A stretch of DNA of 64,000 nt from assembly GCA_015039465.1 (NCBI GenBank), contig MU130709.1, forward strand, positions 19,786 through 83,785, in the 5' to 3' direction. This DNA is from Phlegmacium glaucopus. Lineage: Eukaryota; Basidiomycota; Agaricomycetes; Agaricales; Cortinariaceae. The first letter of the stretch is position 1; each line of letters starts with the position of its first letter. Both the position numbers and the translations under genes were made by a program. Positions 1-12,196 of the stretch are shown piece by piece. The notes beneath the pieces were generated by a model. The model saw nothing but the letters and a program-made list of their open reading frames with translations, did not search any database and had not been told where the DNA came from.

Positions 1-1290
1 GAGAGTGGGAGATATATCGGACAAGTGTTGTTGCCATGGAAGACGATCGTAAGGGTCGAAGTCTACGAGAGAAACAATGTGATGGAGAAGGAGAGGCGGG
101 ATAAAGGTGATAATATCTATTTGTAGGAAAGGTGAGCTTTGAGATAGACATCGCCTTTCTTCGTGGTATGCGGCCGATTCTGACATTCTTGGCCTTTGAA
201 GTTTCAAACATTCAACGCGTATGACAAGCATTCCAAAAGATTTGCTAAATATACGCTTCACTGTCTTGAAATTTGACTCTCGGTAACATGCGACGAGGAA
301 ACCTTGGCTCCAGTCCTCATTCAATAATCAAGAACAAAGCCTTAAGCTTCGACATTATCTCTCCTTGAGGCAGACGCCGATACTATTTCGAACCTCTGTC
401 CGATATTTCATATCTGGCTTCCCAGTTACTTGACGTGGAGGCTCCAGGTCCGTGGTAGTACCTCAAATCATCATTTCGCGCACGTCTACGCGATTGCATA
501 CAAAAGGTGCTTTGGAAGCTGGTCGAATTCTACAAGACTCTACTTTATACGTCAAATCACTGCAGAACTCCATCCAACCCCCTCAATTTAATTTTCCAGT
601 CGCAACCATAGACGGTGCTATTGTGACCTTGAGATGCTCAGCTTGTCAATCTAGATGTTCTTCCTACCGAAATTCAAAGCTCTTACCGAAATTGTTGAAG
701 ATTGGCGGCTAAGCCAGGGTAGGTAGGTTGAGTTGAACTTGCATTCATTATTTAAATTCAATTACTAATGGTTTTACAAGTCGCTCTTGGCTTCATGGCA
801 CCTCAGATGCCTGCATTCGAGTCGATCTTCAACGACCAATCATTGACAATGACATTCATGACATGCTATAGACGAGGTGAGGTTGTTATCTATCATTTCT
901 TTGAGTTGAACCGATCTTTGCCAACTCTCTAACATCCTTTGGAGACCTTTTAAGACTGGGTAAATTGTAAAAAGAATAAAAGGCATGGAAGATGCAGTGA
1001 GTATTTGAAGACGAAATGTGACTATGAAATATACTAAGCTCGATGGCTGTCCTGCTAGGTGCAAAAACGTGAACACGCCATCACATAAGCGGTGGGTCAA
1101 GTAGCTAGGTGAGAAGGTTATAAGAAGAGGTAGTTGATGGATAATCAAGAGGGGAGAAATAAGGAATAGACTGCAGTGTAAGGTGAAATAAGGTAAGGAG
1201 CACTCGTTATGGATGTTTTCGACCACGATGGCAGTTTATTCATATGTGCCATATCTACAAGTCTGGTGCATGCTGCGTCTGGAATCCATG
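1..1290. other. No gene recognised; repeat fragment at 900-1100
   Basis: No open frame here has a recognisable domain. The segment at about 900-985, read on the minus strand, gives a peptide containing VLKGLQRMLE and RSVQLKE. A related peptide (VLKGLQNMLE, RSVQLKA) is encoded at about 2990-3085 in the same orientation, so both are copies of one dispersed sequence. The source protein was not identified. Confidence 0.4.
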
Positions 1291-1293
1291 TGG

Positions 1294-2571
1294 TCATCTA
1301 TCTACCATCTCGATATCATCACTTTGTTGAACACCAATATCATCATCTCTATTCACAATATCATCATCTCTATTCACAATATCATCATCTCTATTCACAA
1401 TACCAGCATCTTCCGTTTCCGATATTGAATTTGGATTGTTGGCCACAAAGTGCAAACTCCCAATGGAAGATTCTATCATGGATTCCTGATCATGGAAGGA
1501 CAATCCCATGGACACCCGCACCAGGATGATTGTAGGTGTTATGCCCTAGACAGACCTATGTTATCAGTAAAATAAGTAGCAGTGACTGATGTTGTAATCA
1601 CATTGAGCACTTCGTGGGTGGCAACGATAATACAAAAGGCTTTATTGGCAGCGTCCGTCGATAGAAAAAAGGTAAATACAAGCCGAGCCAATTGGATTGA
1701 AAACAATACCATGCCAGATTCGGTTACTATGAACATGACAGTCCGAATTTTGCTCCCGCCAGTGGCGCCCAAACTTTGTCCCGAGGCAGACTTGATTTCA
1801 TGGTAAACCTTGAAGATCTTGAACACAATTAAGCACGTCACCAGAGCATTCACGGTCATGGATATGACGACAGCTGCCACGAGCATGCAATGCCCCCAGT
1901 AAGGTTGTAGATTTTGATTTGAGAAAAAGTACTCTGAGCTATTACTTGCTATCCAGTTAACTAGAGACAACGAATTGAAATTGGCCAGTCAAATAAGATA
2001 GGTTGGACTGACCCAAGAATAGAAATGCTAAGATTGAAGGAAGGATCACGATACGGATATTGCAGCCCCACACAATCCAGCAACGGTAGATCTTTGAGAT
2101 ACGCATGAATAAAATAACTGATAGGCATAGTAGTTTATACATACTAGGATAGATTGAGCCACGAAATCGCAGCAACCAAATGCTGTGCCCTGAACAATAG
2201 CAATGTGGACATTTGTCAGAACCCCTTGAAACTGCACAACTGAAAGTGTAAAAAAAGATGATTATCATTACTGATGGAATTGTTACTAACTTCATATGTG
2301 ATACGTGCTATATCAAGCCCAACAAAGACAATAGATAGAACATATAAAGCACACAGGGCGTAGAAAAGGATATTTTTCATCTTGTCGCTGCCTTGCTTTG
2401 ATGTTCCTTGTAAATAGATGGCGAATATGCCAGAATAAACTCCTGGGATGGCAGGTTAATATTATACTTCTTTAGCAGGGGCCGTGCAAGTTGGAGAAAA
2501 AGTATCTTACCGTAGAGGAAGCATTCAAGACATAGTGCAATGAAGAAATAGTCTCCAATAATTAGCTTCAT
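1294..2571 (-). CDS. Multi-pass membrane protein of an agaricomycete-expanded family
   Basis: The start at 2571 begins MKLIIGDYFF. The first exon ends at LYG, and the intron's GTAAGA donor leads to an exon reading VYSGIFAIYLQ. Later exons carry ITYE, then FQGVLTNVH, then IYRCWIVWGCN, then NWIASNSSEYFF. Several hydrophobic segments alternate with short loops, which fits a roughly seven-helix membrane protein with a Cys-Trp-Ile-Val-Trp-Gly motif before helix five. I know this as a large lineage-specific family in mushrooms without an assigned reaction. The frame can end at 1539, but the family's usual C-terminal tail (PTIILVRVSMG) sits in another frame at 1294-1550, and the junction is unclear. 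Degenerate relatives lie at 28487 and 30361. Function is unknown. Confidence 0.6.
1335..1397. repeat. Three perfect tandem copies of a 21-bp unit
   Basis: Three contiguous copies (caatatcatcatctctattc plus a) lie in the C-terminal tail of the membrane protein gene. On the minus strand each codes for the heptad IVNRDDD. The related copy at 29509-29691 has a single heptad, so the expansion is specific to this locus. Confidence 0.85.
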
Positions 2572-2599
2572 ACTTAGCGTTTGTTGTAATGACCTACTG

Positions 2600-2645
2600 C
2601 GTCTCTGATGCTTGCTTTATATAAGAGTCTAGCATCTATATCAAA
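2600..2645 (-). promoter_or_regulatory. TATA-containing core promoter conserved between paralogs
   Basis: On the minus strand this reads GCTAGACTCTTATATAAAGC, about 46-50 nt upstream of the membrane protein start. Almost the same block precedes the paralogous pseudogene start at 28487. Conservation outside the coding part marks it as the likely core promoter carried along in the duplication. Confidence 0.5.
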
Positions 2646-2984
2646 TACAGTAAGTGAGATAACGCTGGAAGTTCGTTATGATCTTAACAATCTGTTGTTG
2701 TTATAATCATAATCAGATTTTCGATCAGGGTATGAATGTGTTACAACTAACTAGTTTGAGGCTATGCACCCTGTTATCTTGGGTAGCCGTTTTTTAAGGT
2801 AAGCATGGCCTCAGTACTAGTAGCTTCCATCATTGATACCTGTCACCAAAAAGATGATCATAGTGATTATCAATTTATCATATTACCTCTATTCAATAGA
2901 TTCTAACTCTGACACTGGCAAACCTATGGTAGGTTTGAAATGTCCCTCTTCTGATGATTAACACACTGATGAACCCTAGCAATG

Positions 2985-3780
2985 GTACCTTGATTGTTGC
3001 TTTGAGTTGGACTGATCTTTCCCTACGCTCTAACATGTTTTGAAGGCCTTTTAGGACTTGGTATATGGTAAAGGATAGGGCTGCGCACGGCACCGCTGCC
3101 GTTACCGTACCATGGTCATTTGTCGGTACGGTGACGGCACGGTAACGGACCGTTGACAGTGATGGCTTACGGTGGGAAATGGCCGTTGTCGGTGATACGG
3201 CTGAGTCTCAAACTTCATCAACAAAGCACCAAATGGCAGCAAACAGATCATTTCAACATCGATAATCGATTTCCTCGTGCTCTGCGCACGCAGCACCACC
3301 ACACTCGGTTCTCAAGACGTTACATCTTCCGCCATCTTTCATTCCACCAAATCTCTCGAAATTAACTGTCGTGCTGGGTGTAAAGATGTGCCATCACACA
3401 GCGGGAGGTCTACGATTAACCGAAGTAAGTTACTGTATGCGTGTTAATGTGAATTTGACGTTTTGTGTTCACGTAGTGCACCGTCGTCTTGTAGGTGTGA
3501 GTTGAAGGGGGTGAGTAAGAATGGTCTGACTGTGATTCAACAGTGGCATTCCGCGTTCTCAGTACTGAGAACTTCTGTCTTTACAACCTGAGGCCTGAGC
3601 CTCCAATGAGCCTGGTTGACAATGACATCGGGCTTAGCCGGGCGGCTTCTCGGACATTGCACTAGTTTTATTTCACACTCAGCGACATTTCGACCTGCCC
3701 GTTGAACCAAAAGTCCAACTTGGGGTCTGTCCGCCATCTTTCATTCCACCAAACCCCCCGAAACTAACAGGTATCATCTA
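2985..3780. repeat. Repeat fragment split by a 280-bp insertion, then a direct repeat
   Basis: About 2990-3085 and 3375-3410 match the continuous segment at 905-1095. The intervening block (about 3086-3370) is absent there and is rich in CGGTACGG and CGTTACCG motifs. Its right end (about 3328-3366) is repeated at 3727-3768: both read ccatctttcattccaccaaa followed by a similar tail. This pattern fits a small non-autonomous insertion with a second partial copy downstream. No coding capacity was recognised. Confidence 0.4.
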
Positions 3781-5658
3781 CAGAGCGCTAGGAGTCAAGT
3801 TAGAAAGCCCCCGGTCGATATGGAGGAGCACGAACGACTCCCCATCCGCCCACAACTGCATGTCCCTGGATTAGCTTTAAAATAAAGGTCATGACGTTAC
3901 AAGGGATATGCGGATAAGTTAATACTTGGTCTGACAGAACTCGGATCTGCCGTGCTGAACGCAATGGCCCACTCAAACCAGTGAATAGAGAGCGATGCGT
4001 ACCGATTTCATGTTGATGTTCAGACATACTGTGGATTCATAATTGCACCCCTCATGTCAGGGGCTTATGGCATTGTACGCTAGGAATCTTGTTCAAAATA
4101 CCTGTCTGGTTTATCATGCATATGTTGATTCTCTCATTTCTTTCTTTCATTGTAGCTATTACTACTAGTGTCTTAATAGATCAACAAGTTGCATCGTCTT
4201 CAGCTCCTCCTTTCCACTGGCATCTTTGGTATGTGCTCGCGTTCCTTGTCCAAATTTGATCTGTACTCGCGGCATTTTTAGTGTAGTACTGCTCCAAATA
4301 ATATTATAATGGGAACGTCACATAATGACTGGTAGTGTCTTGCTTTGATGCACAGTCGATGTAGACAGAAACTCTCATCAAGGTACGCCTATTGACAATG
4401 GCATCAAGGACAGTCCTGCTCTCGGAGCCGGCCCCCAGCGGTGCGCTGTCTATTTCAAAAGCTTTAATTCCTCGTGTTTTAATTTATGTCTTTTCTTCGG
4501 AACAACAATTTCCACTTCATCGCAGCGGCACAGAACTTCTAGAAACTTTGTCCATTCGTGGTTCATATACGAAAGACATTTCCTCGTACTGGCCTCGAAG
4601 CTCTTGGAATCTCAATTGAGAGAAACTGAATTATGCGTCGGGGGATAAAATTTAGGCCGGAAACGATGCGTTCTGAGAACCTTGCTAAAAGGACTTGATA
4701 TGGACGCGGGTTGTTGTTTGGCTGTTATCAGAGCAGCATTACAAATGGGTTTCAGTTTATTCAGAAGAGTTGGGTTCTCCATTCTTGCTACTCGGGAACT
4801 AGGTCCTCCATCCCCCCCTTTCACTAATTATTTAGACTGGGTCAATAATTCTAGGTTCCCGTTAAGCACCATGCTCTCGATATTTGATATTCATGCCACC
4901 TGACCCTCTGCTTCTTAGCCCACCCAACAAAAACAAAAACAATCAAAAAGCATTTTTTCGACAAATTGGACCCTATCCTCGGCCAGGCTCCCAGTATTCG
5001 CCAACTGATACCAATCTTGACAAACTTGTTGATAAGCCCAACGCTGAGTGGGGTCATTCCTCGAGGCGGTTAATATATTTTCCCTCTCCTTCATTGAAGG
5101 GTCTTATTACCGCTCATGTGTAATTGTTGGAGTCCGTTAATTCTATACAAATTAGAGAGAAGCGCTAGCTAAATGCATGTATACTATTTTCCTGAAACCG
5201 CAGTTTTCATTTTCAATTTGTAACCACTCCATGGTACTGGTGAAGACTTGCTTCATTTGAAACATCGGCCCTAGTTAATGTTGTGATTGTAGTGATCATT
5301 CCCTGTTGGTCAAATGCGGCTGCGCAGCCAGGGTTAATAGTCGCGAACTCATCCACGGTGCCGAGGAGAATTGTTCAAAAAAAAAAGAGCAATAGCTAGT
5401 ACGCAATGGGGTGCTTGTAGTTCATAAAATATATCGACCCTTTGCGGCGCTACCGATTTACTCAAATATTCAGGTTGTATGCAAATCATCGTGAATTGGG
5501 AAGATTTCGCCAAAGTATATGAAAAAGTGGCGGTCCGAGGACCGATACAAGGATAAGCATATACTATGTTGTAGGACACCGATGGATGTCATATCGTGCA
5601 GGATCTATGGTTTGTTTGAATACGAAGCGAGATATAAACTATACCTCGATTAGCAGCC
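3781..5658. other. Stretch without a recognised gene
   Basis: Only short frames occur, none with a recognisable domain. A hydrophobic, signal-peptide-like start (MHMLILSFLSF) at about 4118 runs into a GTATGT donor-like site, but I could not find a convincing following exon. It is noted as a weak candidate only. Confidence 0.4.
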
Positions 5659-6383
5659 CTAGTATCTATAACGTGTGGAATAATCTAACAGAAAGAGTGT
5701 TAGTGGATATGATATGACTGATGTTATGCACGGACAACTGACCTTTCGGAGACACTACAAGACCCCGTCCTTTGGAGGCTCCTCGGTACACTGTCTCAAT
5801 GATATCAATCAACTAGATGTTTATATTGATAAGTGCCATCTCAGAGAAGATAGAATAAGTACAAGCTAACCTCTTGTTTGTTATCCATAGCCCAATTTCT
5901 GGGAACAGGGAGCGGAAATGTAAGATTAGATCGTAATGCATAAGGAATGGAAGGTGCGCACATCTTGTTGTTATTACCAGTGCCCAAATCAATCATAATA
6001 TGCTTGTTACTACATTGTTTACATTAGCATACGGGGAACTAACCAAACGAGCGCTCATCCGTCTTACCGATAGAAGAACATGACAGTGCATGGATCGTAT
6101 AATTCGTACATCTGATCAGAGATTTTAAAATTCAATTAGAGTCTTTACAGTCGGACGAAAAATCACGTACTTTGTTGAAATCCGGCACTTCTGTGATATC
6201 GGTTAGGTATATGACAGCAAAATTTTGGACCTTTTCGGCCACTGAATAGAGGGTTTCGTCCATAGTCATGCATTGGCTGTCTCCATCGTGGCCAAAGCGA
6301 ATGACAACGACGCGGTCTTCTTCGGATTTGATGGCTTCATCGACATGCCAGCCAGAAGGAAGGTGAGGAAGGAAGTAGGACAT
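5659..6383 (-). CDS. dim1: Spliceosomal U5 snRNP thioredoxin-fold protein Dim1/Dib1
   Basis: Six exons (6171-6383, 6068-6111, 5962-6009, 5871-5898, 5743-5812, 5659-5684) join into exactly 429 nt, giving 142 residues, the usual length of this very conserved family. It opens with MSYFLPHLPSGWHVDEAI and includes VVVIRFGHD, DITEVPDFNK, MYELYDPCTVMFFYR and KHIMIDLGTGNNNKINWAM, and ends GLVVSPKDYSTRYRY. Dim1 (TXNL4A in humans) is a U5 and U4/U6.U5 tri-snRNP protein needed for pre-mRNA splicing. All five introns are 50-63 nt. One oddity is Gly at residue 34, where the family has a nearly invariant Trp (GHDWD). It is divergent from the cyclin-fold gene, with 130 bp between start codons. Confidence 0.95.
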
Positions 6384-6513
6384 TGTGAACTTGTAAGCGG
6401 ATGACTTGGTTAACAAGGTAAATGTGGCTGTGCGTGGCCATTGGTCTTTGCATAAAATAACTACAAATATCATCCGTCTCCTGGTATTACAAGACTTACT
6501 TTATAACTTTTCT
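6384..6513. promoter_or_regulatory. dim1: Short divergent promoter region between dim1 and the cyclin-fold gene
   Basis: Only 130 bp separate the two start codons, which face away from each other, so the promoters must overlap or share elements. An upstream in-frame ATG for the cyclin-fold gene exists at 6406. I preferred 6514 because the extra residues (MVNKVNVAVRGHW and onward) show no family character and would leave only 22 bp between the genes. Confidence 0.5.
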
Positions 6514-9500
6514 ATGGAGTCATCTAGGCTAGCTCCTAGCGAAAGATGGGCTTATTTTAAATTTCCTGTGCTCCCAACGTACCCCGAATCCTCGGATATC
6601 GACGACTGGGTTTTGTCCCAAACTTGCTGTTCTGACGATTTTCGCAGCTCACCGTCCCCTGTCGAAGGCTACGCCACTTCTTCTGCTGCTGTTGACTCGC
6701 AGAGCTCTGATGACGCGTATCCCGCCGCATATATACCCATCGCAAGGGAGTCTACTAGTTCATACCCTCATTCGCCTAGGGAATATGGATTTCCGGAATC
6801 TCCTCGCTCTCATTCGACTATCGTACTCTCTTGCCCTCCAAGTTGGTTAGAATTGCAGCCTCAACCAGAAGACGAGACCACTGAAAACCATCAAGTACCA
6901 CTCTCGAGCAGTCCTCCTGAATTTACTAGTTCCTCTCCTACCTCCGATATTTCAAGCGACCTAGGGGAGGAAGAAGAGTCTTCGTCGTTGACTTCAGCTT
7001 CTCCTGGTGCTCGGTCGGACACTGCTTCTATCTCTGCTTCTCGGAATTTCGAGTGTGGGCCGCGCCTGGATCAGTTCAGCCAAAGGTTGCATGAACTTCT
7101 GCTCTTAGTTCTACGGGGTCGTGAACTAGAACGCTCTAGGGCTCGTGATGAAGAGACGGACCGTACTACTTGCACTTCTCGATCTGATGATCCTGATTCA
7201 TCTGACACGGGCTTTGAAAACTCTGTGAATGATAATTGGCAAGATGTCCTCGCTAAAACCAGGACCTGGACGCCTCCTAGTCACACTGTTATACGCTCTC
7301 CTATATTAAGCACATGGTTTTCAGATCAAGGTTTCGTCAGTCAAGCATCAAATCGATCCAGGTATGTATATTCTCGCGCATATATGCACTGCAGCATTGT
7401 TTTGGAGATTAGTAATTCGCATATAGTGGCATCTTATCCCGTTCCAGTACATCTCTTAGTTATCTCTCGGATCGCCCGCGAACCAGCGACCAAGCCACAC
7501 AACAAAATATCGACAATGACATATCTCCCATTCGTTTTGAAATTCCCAGTAACGGAACTTTGCGGTATGTCAACGTAACGAAAGGGTTTCCTTTTCCTTT
7601 TTTCTGACATATATATGTAAGGGCTTTCGCAAACGCAGCAACAGCAACAGCAACAGCCGAGGAATACCGTATCATAAAACGGTCTCGTTCTCTCGTTCAA
7701 GATGATAAATTCCAAGATACCCTCATGCCACATACCAAACGACAAAAAATGCAAGGAGAACACAGTGCCTATGCGCGGGACCGTCTTTTTGCCTCGAGAA
7801 CCGCTAGTCTCAGGAGGGCTGATTCATTGAAGTCAGTTCAAGCTTTCGGCGACGGAAAGGCATGTATACATGACTTTTCTCCCCTTGACGATTATAATGA
7901 TCATGTTTTCTTTAAGACACCTACTCAAGCAGGATGCGTACCAACTGTTCCAGCTACCCCCGTTCTTGCCCCACGGAAATCTAGAAGAAAGGCGGTTGCT
8001 TCTCCTAGGCCGTTGAGACATCCGGTTCCTATCATAGCTCCACCCCTTGATTATGTTCCTAAACTACCACTTAGCGCTGAAACACTTGCTAAGATTCGTC
8101 TGGGAAAGTTTTTAGAGAGAGAAGGGAGAGGACGAGAGAAGGATGGGTTACCGGTTAGTGGTTGGGAACGTCCTCCGTCTGGGGTGGTGGGCTCGGACGA
8201 TGATGGCTCAGATGATGATGAAGAGGAATTTGGAGCCAGAGAAGATGAAATGATTGAATGGGAGCTGGCATTGGGCATTGGGCAGCGTGCTAGAGAGGAG
8301 GTTATCGATTGGATTCTTGATGTTCGTTTGTTCTTCCCAGCCTATCCGTTTTATGTGTTCAACATGATAAATATCCTCTTTTTTCGTCATAGGTCACGCC
8401 GGCCCCACCCCCCAAGAAAAAATACATCGCAGAATTATCGCCCACTTTGTCAGCGTCAGGCACCTTTTCTTTATCTCGTAGTAGTTCTTCGACTACATCG
8501 AGTACCTCGATGGATTCGCAACCCTCGGACCTCATGGATCAGCTCGAGAACTCTCCTGAAACCCGCTTCCACGCCGCATGGTTGTTCCTTCGATATTGTT
8601 ATATTACCATGGGTCCGAAGAATAACGCCCGAAACCTATCACGCCAATCCAGCTTCAACTCGAATATCAGTGCAAATACTGATCAAGAAGGACGTAATCT
8701 CATTATATGGGATATAGCCGTTGCGTGTTTGGCATTGAGCGTCAAGGTAATTTTTACTTTGTTTTCAGGGCTACCTGTCGAGGTTATGTGCTGACTAGAA
8801 TTGATAGTTCCACCGCGACTTCCTGGAGCCTTTGCTTCCCGTCTACGTGCACGAGTACCTTTCGTTGGCCCCTCAAAACCTATCTTACGAAGATTTGGAG
8901 GTATCTTCTCTTCGACCTTGTCTGTCTTTCAGCTTGTAGATGATCTTTTTTACCGGTTAGACTAGTCAACGCGACCTTCTTTCGGCGTTTGACTACTCCC
9001 TTGGGGTCACGCCCCAGCCCGTCATAGATGAGTTGTGGTTCTCCCTTGAGTCGCTTCGCACTCTTCTAGACTTCAAAAATGGATGGGAAACTGCGATGGC
9101 GGATGCTTGGTGCGGCCTTTTTGACGCCATCTGTGGTATGAGAATCTCGTTTTCATGTGGATTGATTGATACTTTTACCTATCATCGTATTAGAACCGGA
9201 CGTTCAAAGGTTCTCGATTTCCACGCTGGCGGCTGTTGCTTTAATGGACGGGGTAATAGAAAGTTTGGTGCAACGGTATCTGTATGAGGCAGCTTTGAAG
9301 ATCAAGGCAGCAGCAGCGTCGATTTTTAACTGTCCCTCCTCGACTTCTTCGATTACCAGAGAGAACCGGCGCAGACGACGAGTTTCAAGTGGAGACTCCC
9401 TAGATTGGGGACGAGAGCTTGAACTTGCAGCTTCAAGGCAAATGGAGATGGGTAAGAGTTTGAAGGGTTTGAATCGAAATCGGAAGAAATATTTGAGGAA

Positions 9501-9700
9501 GGCGGAACGAGCTTCGGAAGGTGTGAGATATGATATTCAGGCGCTGGTTGGGATTACGGATGTGAGTGTTTCTTTTGAGATCCTAGTGTGTGTGTGTGTG
9601 TTTTTTATAAAAATTTATGGCGGAAACGTTTTTGAAGGCCCAGCTGCGCAATTGTCGGGATTGGTTTTCTGGGCTCCATTGCGCGTCGCGTTCATTTTAA
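6514..9700 (+). CDS. Large protein with a divergent cyclin-like fold
   Basis: Eight exons (6514-7361, 7427-7564, 7622-8321, 8393-8746, 8808-8900, 8961-9135, 9194-9561, 9638-9700) sum to 2739 nt, 912 residues. The first half is Ser/Pro/Glu-rich and probably disordered. From about residue 610 the protein looks like a cyclin box: TRFHAAWLFLRYCYI, then IWDIAVACLALSVKFHRDF, then SQRDLLSAFDYSLGVTPQ, followed by a second helical repeat (FSISTLAAVALMDGVIE). This resembles the 'alanine-rich helix, Lys-Phe, then Glu/Gln-x-x-Leu-x-x-Leu' layout of cyclin folds. I infer a cyclin-like fold but cannot assign a kinase partner. A basic Lys/Arg-rich tail follows. The start and the first acceptor (7427) are the least certain points. 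Confidence 0.7.
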
Positions 9701-10082
9701 AGGAAGAGCAACTGAATTCTAGATAAATAAGTTCTACTTGTGTTTCTTCTCGGTGTGTCCTTTCTTCTTTCTTTTGTTGAATGATTTATTGTTATTCGTT
9801 CGTCGATGATACATTGTTTTAGTACGCTCTTCATTCTTTTAGTATACTTACATGTATTTTTAATAAGTATTTGAACATGGATGTCGAGTCGTTTGTGCAT
9901 TAGATTATTACCTGTCCATTACTTTGTGTGGGCATTTTCGAGAATAAAGTTGTCCAGATCAATGTAAACGCGATGATTACTACACACAAAGATTGGGGTC
10001 TGAATTGTTTTGGATACATCCATCCTAAAATAAAATCATAAACCGGCAAACGGTGATGCTTCAAGGTTAATTTTACACATTT
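9701..10082. other. Convergent 3' intergenic region
   Basis: AT-rich spacer between the stop codons of the cyclin-fold gene (plus) and the lectin gene (minus). It probably holds both polyadenylation regions. No frame worth reporting was seen. Confidence 0.5.
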
Positions 10083-10807
10083 TTACTGATACAGATGAGT
10101 ATTCGAACTACTGGCGTTGATTAATTCCTTAAACTGCAGTCGAGATGAAATAGCTGTAACGAAATATCATGAGACATATTACTTACCTCTCTCAAAGTAC
10201 CAAGCCTGGTTGAATGCCACCCACCGACCCCACAGAGCGATGGGAGTGCCAGGGGTGGGGTTTCCATGGTCTGACAAATCCACGTCTTTGTTAGTGTCGG
10301 GGACAGAAATTCTGATGATGATGATAATTAGAATGAGGCCATGACGACGTCGACTAGATAAAGAGCAATTTCGTACCGGTACGCAGAGGGGTCCTCTTTG
10401 TCATGCCAAATGTGCCAAACGAAAGGTTGTTCAGTTGCAACGAGCTTTGTTCCATCGCTAAGCTGTCCCTCATAGCCAAGGTAGTGGCCAGACCGAACGT
10501 TTTTGATTATCCAGCCATTATCACGCTGAGTTGGCTCCCACTATGAGAAAGAATTATGATATATATATATAAAGCTTTATCAAAGCACTTTGAACGATTT
10601 TATATATACCTGTTGGTTCTCTCCTCCATGGCGGGTGTACCCGATGACTGTGATGATCATCAGATTAGTTATATGCAAACAACTTGAGTTCAGAGAAGGG
10701 GAGGTTCACTGACTGGACTTGTTATCTGCTCCGGAGAGGTCGATGACGGTTCCGCCTTTGTGATTGGTGATGATGTAGCGGCAACCTGACTGGATATCTG
10801 GAGACAT
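10083..10807 (-). CDS. Ricin-B-like (beta-trefoil) lectin
   Basis: Start at 10807 (MSPDIQSGCRYII). Five exons joined by short introns give about 165 residues. Visible features are a first repeat with GTVIDLSGADN and GENQQW, a middle part with GHYLGYEG, and a repeat reading DLSDHGNPTPGTPIALW followed by NQAW. The two Gln-x-x-Trp-type motifs and the 'hydrophobic-Asp-Leu-Ser' turns are typical of fungal ricin-B-like lectins, which bind galactose- or GalNAc-type glycans. They often sit in the cytoplasm as fruiting-body defence proteins. There is no signal peptide, consistent with that. Sugar specificity cannot be read from the sequence. The last exon (about 22 residues, ending HLYQ) is less typical. 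Confidence 0.85.
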
Positions 10808-12196
10808 GTTTGCAATCGAGGTGAGAGATGGGTTGGAGATCACTTATACGCCTCTTATACGCCTCTTCGTACTCCACAAGGGGGGGCCAAACCCCTGATA
10901 TGATGACGCGGTCCGGAGGAAGTCTCCACTTCGGATCTTTCAACGACTTCTAGATAGTGTCGTACCGAGATCGTCCACGTGTGGATCGAGCCTTCTAGAT
11001 GCACTCCAATCCCCTGCCATGAGTTAGATGGTCCAAGATTAGTTACAGATAAGATACTTAATCGATTAAGGTTACAAACATGGCTTGCATCATTGGCGGA
11101 GGAACCCATCATGCTGAAAAGTTATTGTCGAGCCATTCAATCTCCATACAACATGGATTTACGCCATACGGCGCACGCGTTGGAAGAAGGAAGGTAATTG
11201 GCTAAATCGTTCTCATAGAACAACAGGTGATATGGTCGTCATTCTATATGCCTGTATCGCTTCGCTGCGAAAGCATGTATACATATACATTCATGATTCC
11301 GGCCGGCCACCAGAAGATAAGTATAGCGAATGAGAACTCCAAGCATGGAACTTTCCAAAAAGTCATATGCCAGTGCCAGTTTTATTGATCGATATAAATT
11401 ATAATGATCGATGGTCAATTTTGCGAGCACATTGCTGACTATTGCTGAGGGAGGATCTTTCGAGATCTTTCGAAAGGTTATATTTGATTGGAATATTGGC
11501 GAGTGATGGGAACTGATAAGTTGTCTCCGCTTGCAGGGTTGGCATCTTGACGACTCTCCGGCTCGTTACTCGCTCGCAGTGAGGATACTGATACGGGAAA
11601 TTAGTCAAATGACATGCAAGATATAGCTGCAATTTTGAATACTGTTTGGGGTTGAAACCATGATATCAGTTTTAATAACGGCCTTTTTTCAGGAAGCCTT
11701 GTTCCAAGAGGCTCCGAGTCTAGCCAGGTCTAGCCATATTTCCAAACTTCAGGACCTCATATACATATTCAACGAAGCCTTCGCCCACTCATTAAACACC
11801 GTAGTTTCACATCGCCGTTGTGGAAGATATACCTGGGATGCCACGCTGGCCGATATTAAGGCGGGTTTTCGGGAGGTCTAGAGAAGTCTAGAGACAAACA
11901 GCGATGTATTGTTCATGACTGAGAGTTGTAAGAGGAATAATTACATAATTGAAACGTCAGGTCTATGCACGAATTTTCGACCAATCTTTTTTAATAGAAA
12001 CAACCTTTATAACGTACACGGGAGTTTCGAGCGCCTCTGGCTTATCTGGGCACTCGTATTATAAATGTAGAAATTCGTCGGTATTGCATTAGAGTATTTA
12101 CTATTGGATGTTGTGATGGCGGGAAGACCCGTTTATGGAGTGTGAAATCCGCCACGATATCACCTGTATCATGGCCAACCCCTACGTTTACTGAAC
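10808..12196. other. Stretch without a recognised gene
   Basis: It includes the lectin promoter side and the 5' side of the PI3P 5-kinase gene. Only short, featureless frames occur. No repeat or RNA gene was recognised. Confidence 0.4.

Noticed and set aside
4118..4700. Hydrophobic signal-peptide-like start and Cys-containing downstream frame (possible small secreted protein)
   Set aside because: The exons do not join in frame across the available splice sites.
5349..5579. Minus-strand frame resembling the sequence upstream of dim1 (PRTATF..KSSQFTM)
   Set aside because: Similarity is a few residues only, and the DNA match is too weak for a duplication.
8901..9010. Apparent one-base frameshift in the cyclin-fold gene before the VTPQPVIDELW part
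   Set aside because: Rechecking positions showed the exon starts at 8961 and runs in frame through SLGVTPQ; the total of all exons is a multiple of three.
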